In this document: positions 34,101 through 45,050 of the stretch, in pieces
Numbering within the stretch: the first letter of the stretch is position 1
Layout: the number at the start of each line of letters is the position of its first letter
Assembly (NCBI GenBank): GCA_032718475.1
Contig: JAUCBJ010000700.1
Location: 1-64,000 of the forward strand
Source of the DNA: Nemertoderma westbladi
Lineage: Eukaryota > Xenacoelomorpha > Nemertodermatida > Nemertodermatidae
Reading direction: 5' to 3'
Length of the DNA stretch: 64,000 nt
Translations under genes and position numbers: made by a program
Notes under the pieces: generated by a model
Told to the model about the DNA's origin: nothing
The model's input: the letters and a program-made list of their open reading frames with translations, nothing else
Database searches by the model: none

Positions 34101-36854
34101 AGGCCTTTTCGATATCTCCCAGTAACGCCACTTTATATGACCGTAGACGAAAGAGAATTTGAAATAAACTGGCACCTAGAAAGGGCCCAGTATATAAACA
34201 GTTATTTAAACTTACTCCTTTCTTAGAAGAGCAGCTTCCATTAAATACAATACGAACTTTGGTTGTAGACTTGTCTAATTTGACTACACAATGATAGGAA
34301 TGTAATGAATTGCATTTTCTGTTATCTCTAGATCAGGAACCCTTTCAATAATGCCGCGTTCAAATTGTTCATTAATTATTGAATTGTATTTATTTAGAAG
34401 TAAATATTCCTTTCGTAAACGATGCATTAGTGAAATAAGCTGCTTCAACGCAATATTCTTGTCATCAGTTAATTTTGGTTTTATAATTTCTTTCCATGGT
34501 AAACATACAACATACCTTTCATCCTGAAATTTCACCAGTTGTTTGAATTTGTCGTATATCCACGCCTCTGACTCAGATGCACTTGCGATTCCTAAAGATT
34601 CCACTTCCCAGAACTGTTTGAGTAACTGCATCAGGTTTCCATCATCTGTTGAGTCTTGATATTTTTTCTGGGTGTCATCTACATTTAGTGATCCTTGAAT
34701 AGCTAGAATTTCTGTTGATTTAGACCGCATATCTATGGGTTCTCTGGAAATAGAGCACATCATGATGTTAATTACATTAGAATATGTTTCGTTACATAAT
34801 GGACCTGACAATAACCAACCTAGGTGGCTTTTGATTGCCACTGGACCTTCACCAGATTCGCACTGTATTTTCTCTCCGGTAACAATTTTCCAATAGTAAT
34901 TTGCGCCAATGAGAATGTCAATCTTCGTATCCGTACAATACGTCTCCGTATCTGCTAGAGGAAGACCTTCTAAATGAGGAAAATTATATTTATTTACGGT
35001 AACGCAGGCGCGTTCTTGTTTCGTCTCACTTATATATGGCACAGAGTATGCTGTAATATCAATATTAATTCCCGATTTACATTCTAAAACAAATTTAACC
35101 ACATCCCTTTCTTCTATCCTTTTGTCCATAAATACATCAAGTGTTAATGAATCACGCCATAATGTTGGCAACTCGAGTAATTCTCGCTTTTGATTTGTAA
35201 TAAAACATGATGTGGCTCCAATATCAAAAAGAATTCTCACATTGGTCTTCTTACAAGTAATATCATTTGAAATAGTGCCGGTTGCAAACTGCAATAATGT
35301 AGGGGGTCGTCCTTCTACCATGAAGTTCAGGGTTTTGGAATTAGCCATCGGCTTTGGGACAAATTCATTTGCATTCTCGTTTAAAGTGATGTGACTAGAT
35401 TCACGTGTTTTGTTTATATTTTGATTGTATGTACCACTTTGGCTCCGATTAGACACACTATAAGAACCAGGATGGGGAGCATTGACATGATGTGGACCTG
35501 GAGTAAATGGAGGGGCTTGATGTGGGTTTGAACCGCGTGCATGGTTTGGATTATTGAGTGGGAATTTTTGTTCCATTTTACGACATAAACTTACATGATG
35601 TTTTCCGCGGCATTGGTAACATTGTTTACCTGAGTAGCAATCCCTCGCTGTATGCCTGGGTTTGAGGCAAATGAAGCATCGGTCATCATTTCGCAGTTGT
35701 TGTTTTCTTGAATCAAGATCCGTGTAGGTTGGACACCGTAATGATGAATGATTACCGTTGCAATATGAACAGAAAACAGCTGATATTTGATTATTATTGT
35801 CGTAGTCAGATCATGTTACCATCGCCGAAGCTGTAGAGGTAAACTTTGAAGCGTTAGGATTCCTGTAATTATAATTAGGGGTTGATTGTCTAGCGTAGTT
35901 AGATTCACTAATATTACTATTTGTAGCGATATACTCACTGGCCTCCATAGCATCAGCTTTTCTTCTGATAAAATCTGCAATTTTATCGATTTTGAAACAG
36001 TCATCAGATTCGGTATGTTCGTGAAATTTCTCTCTGACTGACTTCGGTAACTTACCAAGAATTACTTGACATATCATGGCTGAATTTATGTCCGAGATCA
36101 TTCCAAGTGATTCCAGGGAGCGAATGTGGGGAATCAAATTATCATAAAATGATCGCAAGTCCTTTAAATGTCGACACACTGGAATATTATAAACTTTATT
36201 AAAATGACCTGAAATAATCATACTTTTGCGTCCAAATCTTTCATGGATAATCTGAACAGCTGTACTGTAATTTTCAGCAGTCACTTCTAGTCCTTCCACT
36301 GTCAGTTTGGCTCTGCCTTTAAGAAATTTTTTTAAATATATAAACTTCTCTACAGTTGGGATTGCGGTGTTGCTGTCAATAGCACTAGTAAAGGACTGCC
36401 AAAACGGTTGAAAGGTTGTGTAATCACCTTCGAAATTTTCTATTTCTATTGCGGGAAGTCTTTTTCTATAGGTTGCTTGTTGCAAAATACGTGTTTCCAT
36501 ATCAGAACTAGTTTTGGGCATTGAAACTTCCGCTTTAGAGATAGTTTTGTCAAGATCACTATCTAAACAGACTTGTTGCAAACCAGAAATTGCAAGCAAT
36601 AGTCTGGAATTATATTCATCACTCTGATACAAATCATTTTCAACATCATCATCTTTCAATTGAAAATGGATTTCTTTGTTTTGACTGTCTAATTGAGCTT
36701 TTACATCTGGTATTAGAAGCAACAATTGTTTGCTTCTGGTCAATGATTCTGAAGTTATTTGATCGCATGCAAGAGCCTCAGCTTCCTTGGCTAACTTAGT
36801 AGCCTTGGATCTATAGCGCCCTCTTATTTGTACAAGGCGTGTTAGATCACCCAT
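31155..36854 (-). pseudogene. BEL/Pao Gag-Pol polyprotein of element C, three breaks
   Basis: On the minus strand the frame opens at MGDLTRLVQIRG (36854). Gag (DUF1759-like) spans 36854-35814 with a stop TGA at 35811-35813. The same frame then gives zinc knuckles (CFICLKPRHTARDC, CYQCRGKHH) at about 35600-35770 and a protease whose active-site triplet reads Asp-Ile-Gly in ILFDIGATSCF near 35220, an unusual form of D-S/T-G. A 1-nt frameshift near 34284 precedes the reverse transcriptase (YVDD near 33865). RNase H (FSDAS) and the integrase zinc domain follow to a second 1-nt frameshift near 32100. The integrase core (VSDNAKTF, SPWWGRFFERM) and C-terminal domain end at 31155. No single full-length product is encoded. 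Confidence 0.9.
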
Positions 36855-37080
36855 GGTGAATGATAATCTAATTTGCCAGATAAATAATCTTACTGGGTGT
36901 TGTGAAATGTAACCAACGTACCTTTTGAGTTATATCCGAAGAGTTTGATGTGATTTATTCTTCCGAGAAATCCGATGTAATTAGAGGGTTGTCCGTTGTT
37001 GTCGCGCAATTGCATTGAGTTCCGACCGTGAGTTGTCTCCCATCATTTCATCGTCTCCTTTTCGTAGTTGTATCCGGTTC

Positions 37081-37089
37081 GAAGGACCA
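37081..37089 (-). promoter_or_regulatory. Primer-binding site of element C
   Basis: Directly after the 5' LTR the minus strand reads TGGTCCTTC. It begins with TGG, the complement of a tRNA CCA end, as expected. I have not assigned the tRNA. Confidence 0.6.
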
Positions 37090-37534
37090 TTTGGTTATTT
37101 TAGAGAGATGAAAATATTTAATGAATTTATCGTACAGAATATTTAATACCAGAAACGTCACGATTACACCGAAATTATAAAGTATGAATTTACCGTAACG
37201 TAACAATTAGTATATGAATTTAATTGAATGAATGAGCCGGAGATCCAAAATCCTTATAATTAAAATGCCATTTAGTAATTAGTTCTGGTTGACCCCTTAT
37301 ACTGCACATACTGTACTAACTACTGTACTGTTAGTATTTGACCCTTTATTCTGCACATACTATTTACTGTAAGTACTGTATATCTTGACTAATTAACAGG
37401 CGCGTATGCTAGTGCTAATTAACCCAATGTAGGTACTGAATAATCGAACTAAATATCAATCTACTGTACAATTATAGACAAACTTGTCATAGACTCAATA
37501 TTGGCGAGTTCAACTGTATAATATAATTACCACA
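37090..37534 (-). repeat. 5' LTR of element C
   Basis: Direct repeat of 30587-31031, apparently identical by eye over 445 bp. It drives minus-strand transcription into gag. Confidence 0.93.
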
Positions 37535-37685
37535 GTATAGTACCATAGAGCTCGGCGTTTGTCATGTGTTGACTCCAGCTGATGTTTAGGGCTGCCCTTA
37601 GTAGTCTTGTGTAGCAACCATCAATTCGGTGTTCAAATGATTTGATGGTTATCAAAATATCAGTATAATTAATAAATATTTACTG

Positions 37686-37895
37686 ATGTTATATAAAGGT
37701 TTTGTTCAGAAATGGAAAAAATGAGAAAACACGTCACCGGGAGTTGAACCAGCGCTATACGTATGTTTCGGCCTATCTGGCCTCATCAGTAGCGCTAACC
37801 AGTTTAGCCACTTGCCCATGACATTCACTCTTCCACCTAATCCACTTCTGTAATTGCAACTGTAATTAATGATGTAATATAAAGGTTTTTTTATA
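37686..37895 (-). mobile_element. Retrozyme-like element with hammerhead ribozyme
   Basis: 210 bp flanked by a perfect 13-bp duplication TAAATATTTACTG (37673-37685, 37896-37908). The two ends carry a near-identical direct repeat (ATGTTATATAAAGGTTTT at 37686 and ATGTAATATAAAGGTTTT near 37872). The insert is therefore slightly more than one 186-bp monomer of a tandem or circular template. On the minus strand it has a pol III A box (TGGCTAAACTGG, 37799-37810), a hammerhead ribozyme, and a B box (GGTTCAACTCC, 37740-37750). This matches the plan of animal retrozymes, small non-autonomous retroelements spread by another element's reverse transcriptase. Confidence 0.75.
37751..37796 (-). ncRNA. Hammerhead self-cleaving ribozyme (type I)
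   Basis: Minus strand. Stem I is a perfect 7 bp (AGCGCTA with TAGCGCT). The core CTGATGAG lies at 37782-37789. Stem II GGCC/GGCC has loop AGATA. The second core segment CGAAAC is at 37765-37770. Stem III is only 2 bp (A-U, C-G) before the cleavage triplet GUA, so cleavage would fall between 37758 and 37757. All invariant core bases (CUGANGA, GAAA, U16.1, H17) are present. A very short stem III is typical of metazoan hammerheads, which often act as dimers. Confidence 0.88.
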
Positions 37896-37896
37896 T

Positions 37897-38223
37897 AAAT
37901 ATTTACTGGTAGTCCAATCACGTCAAAGATTCGTACCAAAGAAACACTATGCACTATGCGTGACAGTACAAAATTCTCAATTTTCTAGATTATTTCCGAG
38001 ATATGTAGGCCTAGATTATGAAAAATATTATTAGCCTACTGTACTTCCATACAACGCGGTACAGAACGATATCAAAAGATGATTCATTCAAATCGCAGTT
38101 TCATGTATTGGGTTATCAAACCTTCAAAATAGATTATTTAGCACCTACTGTAGTGTTCCTTTGGTGCGAATGTTTTGAGGTGCTCAGAACCTGTATTTAC
38201 CAATGGACTACCAGTAAATATTT
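37897..38223. repeat. 327-bp segment bounded by 20-bp inverted repeats
   Basis: AAATATTTACTGGTAGTCCA at 37897-37916 is perfectly inverted at 38204-38223. No ORF of note lies inside. It is probably a MITE into whose left end the hammerhead element inserted, since the 13-bp duplication uses this terminus. Confidence 0.55.
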
Positions 38224-39794
38224 TTAACAATGAAGCTGACATTTTAACCATAATTTATGTAGGTAAATAGGAATTGAAAACATACTGTAAAATTTAAAAG
38301 GTTCGTGTTTGAAAGAAATACCACCATACCTACAGTATGTATAGGTATACTGTAGGCCTACTCAATAATATTGTATAATTAATAAATACAGTATAAGGCC
38401 CTACAGTACTGTGTATATATGGAAATTAATTACTGACATTATAGGATAATTATTCGATAAAAAAAAGTAAGGGGAAAACACTGCTTATTTTCACTCATTT
38501 TCAGTTTAAAAAAATTCACTATTCTGTCCGAGTGGTCCAGAGCCAGTGTCGGGGCTCCAAGGTAAGACGGACAATAGGAGCTGTTTTTCCATTTTCTTGG
38601 AATGGAATTCGCACAACTGAACTCTAGTGAACAATGCAGTAACTAAAGCTTCTGATTCGAAGTTGCCATGTAGATCACCATGGTTCATGGTTCTAAGGAT
38701 TCCTTGAGTTCGATTGTTGGACGCCATTTAAATTTTATACTGAAGGCAGGTTTTATACTGCAGCACGACTTCATTATTCAGAATACGTCAGGCCCGTATG
38801 GTGATCATAATATCTGGGGGGGCAAACCCATTACTGGGATTTGGGGAGCATACAAAAAAGTGAGAGTTAATTTAGTACATATATAATCAATATTGTTGAA
38901 AAGCGTATGGGGCGAGCCACGAAGTTGGCGGAGCCTTGGCGAACTGACACTATTGGAGTATGTCAATAATGGCAAATAGTTTGACGTAACGATTTAATTA
39001 ACGTAACATTCAAATAACTTTGTTAGAATTAAAGCTGTCGAATTGAAAATTTGTAGGCATAAATATGTCCAAAACTTGACATTATTTAGCGACTTTAGAC
39101 ACAATCAATAATCTCCTGCTAGATGGCTACATGTCTAAAGCTTAAAGGGACATCTGCTTAGATGTTGCTTATATTTCTTTCGGGTTGACACTTACATAAT
39201 TTTATGTGCGCGAAGGACCCACTGCAGGCATAATGGTTAAGGTTAAGTTACAACAAATTATAGATATGGATACCAGCGCAAGCAACCCTCAGCGCGTAGC
39301 CTTTTAGCTGCAAGCTGGCTCCCAAATTACAGACAAATAGACAATGGGTCAACAACAAAGAAACCCCTGGTAGCCAATGAGAGAACCTGGAACTTTCGGG
39401 TATTTTTAGTAATTACAGGTAGGTAGGTTAATGTCAATGTAGTATTATATAATTGGACCAAAATGGGATGGTGGGGAGTCACGTCAGTGTGTATGAAGAC
39501 GTGTGTATCCTATTATAAGTATATCAATGTGAATCCAATAATATTGATCACTGGGGTCAACACTATTATTATTAATTAATTGTGAACAAGACGAGTGAGC
39601 AAGACATGTCTGGCTGGGGGGGGGGGGGGGGGGGGGGCATTGAAACGTGTCTGGGGGGGGGGGGGGGTGGCAGTGCCCCCAAAGCCCCCCGCACGATACG
39701 GGCCTGGAATACGTGTTTGCCAGTAACATCTTGGCTGATGCGTATAAACCATATAGTTGATAATCAATGTATTGTTATACAACGATCTATCTAA
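38224..39794. other. Intergenic DNA, no gene recognised
   Basis: AT-rich sequence with no recognised family. Two long G runs (39616-39637 and 39653-39667) lie 15 bp apart and create artefactual proline- and glycine-rich frames. One 73-codon minus-strand frame (38506-38727) starts with a true ATG but I cannot support it as a gene. Confidence 0.5.
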
Positions 39795-40510
39795 GATCCC
39801 ATCAATCTAAGAGGCAACACGCACAGGGCCGTCGTCCCACGCCGTAAAACCGTATCAGGCACAGAGTGCTTCTCGTTTGCGGCGCCAAAACTCTGGAATA
39901 AGCTCCCTGATGACATCAAAAACAGTGTGTCACTAGAAAGCTTCAAACATAGCGTAAAAAAGTACTACTTCTTTAAACTACTATCAGGCGACAAATCAAA
40001 CTATATTTATTTTTTTTAAAAACTTTTAGATAATTAACAATCATAGTAAATATTTACAAATAAACTCCGTCTCTTTACTGCTTCTAGATCATTATTTTTA
40101 GATATTTTAATTAAATCTTACATTGTATTGCACTTTTCATATATTTTATTTTATTTATTTTATTTTATTTAATTAAATTTTTACTCTCATGCCGTATTTG
40201 ATGAGCGCTAATTAATAGAATGAATTTTAAATAGGACCCCCATGGAAACGAGGTATAACCTCATGGGGCTATCCTAGGTGCACCATATTATTTTTCAATA
40301 GTGTTACTGTGTTAACAGGTTAACGTTATTTTTAATTTTGTTGTAAATGTTGTCAGAATGCTGGAATGTTATGCAGGGCCGATCATTAAGTATGTCTATT
40401 TATGCTGTCAATTTTAATATGTTTCGTAATTTTAATATGCTTTGTGTTCGTTTTACAGTAGTAGGCACTATTACTATAATTTGGCGTCCAATAAAAAACT
40501 TCAACTTAAA
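39795..40510 (+). mobile_element. 5'-truncated LINE (CR1/L2-like) 3' end
   Basis: Frame 39795-40019 encodes the tail typical of CR1/L2-group reverse transcriptases: FAAPKLWNKLPDDIKNSVSL, then ESFKHSVKKYYF and a TAA at 40017. It is followed by an AT-rich 3' UTR that probably ends after CAATAAAAAACTTCAAC near 40510. The catalytic RT domain is missing, as expected from 5' truncation during target-primed insertion. Confidence 0.7.
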
Positions 40511-40797
40511 CTCTAAATAATGGAATGACTGAATTGTGCTGATTTACTGCTGTACTTATTTATATTATTTGGTGATTAAGTTATTGTAAAGATTGGTGGT
40601 GTTGATATATGAAGATGCCGCTTTTAATAACTTTGCATTGTACTTTATCTATTTATATCATAAAGGTAAGCAGTACTGGCTGGTTAATTTGGCTGGTGCC
40701 GGTTCACAATCAATTGGTGTGTATGATAATTTTATATATTATTCTATAGTCCCAACGTGTGTGAGCCTGTCTAGGCCTACTCCTTATCCATGAACAA
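40511..40797. other. Intergenic DNA before element B
   Basis: No feature recognised. It ends with the target duplication AACAA (40793-40797). Confidence 0.5.
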
Positions 40798-41977
40798 TGT
40801 TCGCGCTTTCAGACCTTTAGCAGTTTAACCTGCCAAATTTAGATGTCTTCTAGATTATAAATCGACTTTAGCCTATGACGAGTATTTGATACACTACATT
40901 AGCCGAAGCCAGTCTATGCGCGACCATTCACCCGCTGGATATACCCGGGAGACTGGATTCGGAAGCTTTGACCTTATTGCGGTGTAGGCCTACTGTATTA
41001 TTCGACTGATTGTTAATATATAATCTCTGACAAATATTATTCACTTTCGGGAAATATTAACAGTTCCTTTAGGACGTGGCGCTCTAAATATGTAAACAGA
41101 GTTATGACTTACACTAGACACAACGGGATGGCTATTGATTCACGTATAAAGCGCATTCTTTAGGAGATGCTTTGTTATCAGTCACAATCATGCACACTAC
41201 CGCACAATGCTGCACACCGATCTGCCGACCTTCACTAATTTTAGTCACATATAAAGAGAACAGCAACCGACACATGTAGTGCCTATGAAATAGCATTAGA
41301 TTCACTCCAAAACCAATATAATGTAAGTCGCAATTGTTATATGTAACCGGTCTCTTACCTTCAGTATATCAAGAAGATTGGGGGTTTTATGATTATTTAT
41401 CGATATTATCCAAATATAATAATATTCCATCAACTGATATAATTAATAACCGACAGTAAATAGCAGTAAAAATGCGGTGTTTGTAGTTGACAATATGATT
41501 TGCATTGATATGCATGTGTTGAGTTGATATGGTTTGATAACAGTTATACGTTTCTATGACCAAAGCCTACTAATGTTTGGCTAAAGCCTGAAACACAGAA
41601 ATTCCAAAGCCGGTCTTCTGGCTGTGGACAAAATACACATACTGACTGAATTGCATGAGTTTCTGTATACAATCTCCAACACAGAGTGAAAACCGCTCTG
41701 ATTGGTCGACCGAACAAAGAACGAACAAAGAACAAAGAAAAGTTACACGTGGACACAGCTGATAGATGTCGTCATCGAGTTCCGATGTTTAGAGTATTTG
41801 GCTTATTGCGACATAAAATCGCTAGTTATGTCCGCTAAAGTACACATACAGAAGAAATGGCTTTTTATGTCCACTAAAACACCGGTACAGTAAGGAAACG
41901 GCTTTTTATGTCCGTTAAAACAACTACAGAGTACTTTGCGGGGAAAATAACCAGCTAATTCCGCAAAAGCCTTTACA
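40798..41977 (-). repeat. 3' LTR of element B
   Basis: On the minus strand it starts TGTAAAGGCTTTTGCGG and ends AAAGCGCGAACA, close to the LTR ends of element A (TGTAAAAGC, GCGCGTACA). It matches 57740-58919. Confidence 0.93.
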
Positions 41978-42055
41978 CCGCTCCCAGAAAATGGGATTTA
42001 ATTCTATAAAATATAAAAAATCACAGTTTCTAAAATATAAAAATACTCTAAACAG

Positions 42056-43416
42056 TTAGTCTTTCTTACGCGGACGGCGTTTACGCAGTTTTTTGAGGCT
42101 AGCAAGAGTCCTTTTCTCTTTGGGGCGAGCCACTTTACTAGGAGGGCTGTAACTCCTGGGTGAAGGGTGCAATACAATTGCATCGGAAGGTTTAGGGTTA
42201 CGGTCGATGTCTCGTCCATTTCGATATGCTTCTCCTCGAGCTGATTTTCCTCCGCTTATCGTTGGATGCGTTCGTCCAAAACTCTTGCAGAGAATAGGGT
42301 CGTCCAAGTTCGATATCTTCTTAGAGATTCTGAATTTCCTGATCGAACTGAGATAAAGTTAATTCGTTTACCGCTTGGACTTGCTGCTGCAATTTACGTT
42401 TCTCTAAACAATTGTAGGTTCATTTTCCGATCTTTTGACGAATAGTGTCCAACGCGTTTCGTACAACTCTTTCCTCCGCCTCGGTGACAGGTTGTATCGG
42501 GTTAAACAGGGACGATGATACGGTTGAATGGCGATATTAGATGTCCGCGTCCCAATCCGACTAAGTAAGATGGGTGAATATTTAGGGAGCCCACAACCGG
42601 AGTGCCACCGACTAACTGTTCGGGTAACACTAGATCTTTGAACAGTGAGTACAGTTCGGGAGGATCCGTGATACTATTAGGATCAAGAGTCTGAGGTCTA
42701 ACTAGGGAATGAGGAGGTCTGACCGAGTATTCCGGAACTCTGATCATAGGTTTATTTAAGGATCGTTTGAATCGAGCGAGCGTAGGTGATACATCGAACA
42801 AGTTTCGCTCGAAACTCCCGTAAATATAGCGAGTAAAACCGTGTTTAAAGCAACGTCTCCGCGGATGTTTATGTCTTTCCGTTTGTTGGTTGGGTCTTGG
42901 GCATTCATCGCAATAATACCAAAGACGCACGTCTTGTAGGGGAAACGCGGGTGATATTTATTCGGTTTTACAACGTTTCTCTCAAGAATTCCAAATATAC
43001 GTTGGAGTTACTGCGTTTATCCGGTTCTTTAACGTCTTCTCTTTCGAGTCGATTTCGAATAGAATTTTCGCATTCGATTTTCAGTTTATCGTTCCGACTC
43101 CGCTGGGTAGGATACTCAAAACAGTACCATTTCCCTTTCGGTGTCGACATCGTCCGTATCGTGTAAATCGATAGGATGACCAGTAGTTAAGAAGTCCATA
43201 AGCGTACCATTACGATGCGTATAGCGAGCAGTGAATTTTCGATAGTCCAATTCACGCGTAAGTTGCTCCTGGGACATCGGCGGTTCGATATAACGACCAT
43301 CGTCCTCCGTAGTAGTTGGACTAGCGTCGCTGCGTATCAAGCTATCAACAAACGCTTGCAACGGTAGAGTATATTTCTCCCTGATACCAAGATCATCTTC
43401 TATCAACTGCAGTCAT
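42056..43416 (-). pseudogene. Accessory ORF remnant of element B
   Basis: The ATG at 43416-43414 is followed by a frame change, then by the module starting IEDDLG that closely matches ORF 2a of element A up to about 43130. A further frameshift is followed by VKEPDKR and EFLRET. Beyond 42970 the sequence no longer matches A. A 142-codon frame (42930-42502) with a CDEC motif and many Pro, Arg and Leu residues fills the middle and is of unknown type. The last 45 codons (to 42056) again match the basic Ser/Pro tail of A's ORF 2b (PSPRSYSPP, KKLRKRRPRKKD). So N- and C-terminal modules are shared and the middle differs. Several frameshifts prevent expression as one protein. Confidence 0.6.
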
Positions 43417-45050
43417 AGCTGCTATATGAGTTTATCAATATTATAATTAGTTATAATTAGGCTAGCGGGCGTCGCTGCCTACCCCTCTCGGCCCCCGGAC
43501 AGCGCAAGATCCTCAGCGCTGGTGTACTTTCGCCGATGTGCCTATCGCCAACGTCGTAGCTGCACAACGACCACAACAACCAGCGCGAGTCACTCCACCG
43601 TCCGTCCCAAAGGCTTAGATTTACTTCAGGTTCTTACTGGAGAGTTAGGGCTACTTTCACAATTGCGACTCGCTACTGTAAACACACTTTAGTAGTAACA
43701 TTCACCTATAAACGCACAAATTCCACACAACTGTCACAAACCGCACACATTCGGGCCATTTGTCCGTTAGTCAAGTGCCTTCCAGAATGCCACGTTATTA
43801 TTGGGTATCCTGGGATACTAGCAGTGTGCTATTTTATTCCTTATGCTATTCAATGGGGCAAGCCTTTATTGTTCTTTTAACTCACTTCTAATTCTAGCGT
43901 GGTTGTTGCCATGGTGACATTATGGAAAGCTAGCGGTAGAATTAGGGTAATTCTCATGCATACAGATCTGGGATGCTATTTAATAGTAATTCTTTAATTG
44001 TCAATATTCCTCTTTATACATGATTTTATGAATTTTATCGGCTATTGACTATATATTGGAGATTCTCGCACACTAATACACTTAATAGGGTGAATCTCCG
44101 CTCCCATGATCTATTAATTAATGGAATTTTGGGAATGTTATAAATTGTATAAAAATGACAATTTATCAAATTCATTAAAAGATGAATTTAAATTTATTCC
44201 CGTAAATTTTATTATTTAATATTAAATAGACACAATTTTATTCCAGAACATGTCTGGGGACTAGGATCCTTGATTCTAGGAAATTGGTCTTTTTAAGAAT
44301 ATCGGTAAGTGCTACGATATCTTAATAGACTAGAATTTTAAAGGATCTAAAATTTGACAGATTTTGTAAATATTAATAATTAATATTTAGGATGGGCACC
44401 AGTTTATTCCAGAACTTGTCTGGGGACGTTAACCACTGATTCTAGAATTTTGTCTTTCAAGTATATCGGTGGGTGCCGCGATATCTTAATCGACTAGAAT
44501 TACAGATGGTCAAAGGGTTTAACAGATTTATTTGCGTTGTACGCTACTGTTAAAGGGACATCACGCTACTATATGTATTATTTAATATACGGTATGAGAG
44601 CAATATCGCACGAAGCAATGTCAGTGAGAAGAGGCAAGTCGTTTCCAAGGTCTACCCAGAGCTTGGTTTAGCCGAGACACGAGGATCTGAATTTTGCATT
44701 CCTAATACTCTACTTTACCAATAATATTTGAATATAGTAGGAGCTTTATTGTACTTTAATAAGTACGGATATTTCATCTTACTGTAGTTACGTATTTGTA
44801 ATGTAATACGGACAGTAAGGAAAGAGAAAAAGAATTATTTCTCGCCGTCGCTGTAAATATATAATATATAAGTAATTAAGTAATAAACACTAATATATAT
44901 TGCACTAATCTACTAAATAATCGCTAAAATAACATTTTACTAAATAAAATTAAAGAAAACGATTATAATAAAATTACATAATAATACGTACCTAAATATA
45001 AAATAATAAGAATATAAAATAATATAGTCACACACCCACTCCAGCTGTTA
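43417..45050 (-). other. Conserved spacer of element B between pol and accessory ORF
   Basis: Matches 17176-18825 of element A, including the repeat with GATATCG..GCACC and the GC-rich block before the accessory start. No ORF of note. Confidence 0.6.

Larger units (their letters stand above)
30587..37534 (-). mobile_element. BEL/Pao retrotransposon (element C), 6.9 kb
   Basis: Two 445-bp LTRs (30587-31031 and 37090-37534) appear identical by eye. They are flanked by the 5-bp duplication GTATA (30582-30586, 37535-37539). On the minus strand the order is LTR, primer-binding site, gag, protease, RT, RNase H, integrase, purine tract, LTR. It is normal in size and belongs to a different BEL/Pao lineage from elements A and B. 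The polyprotein is broken three times despite the matching LTRs. Confidence 0.95.

Noticed and set aside
38506-38727. 73-codon minus-strand ORF with a true ATG
   Set aside because: No recognised domain, no matching splice sites or neighbours; kept only as a possibility inside the intergenic entry.
39484-39794. Proline-rich and glycine-rich open frames
   Set aside because: Generated by the two G/C homopolymer runs.
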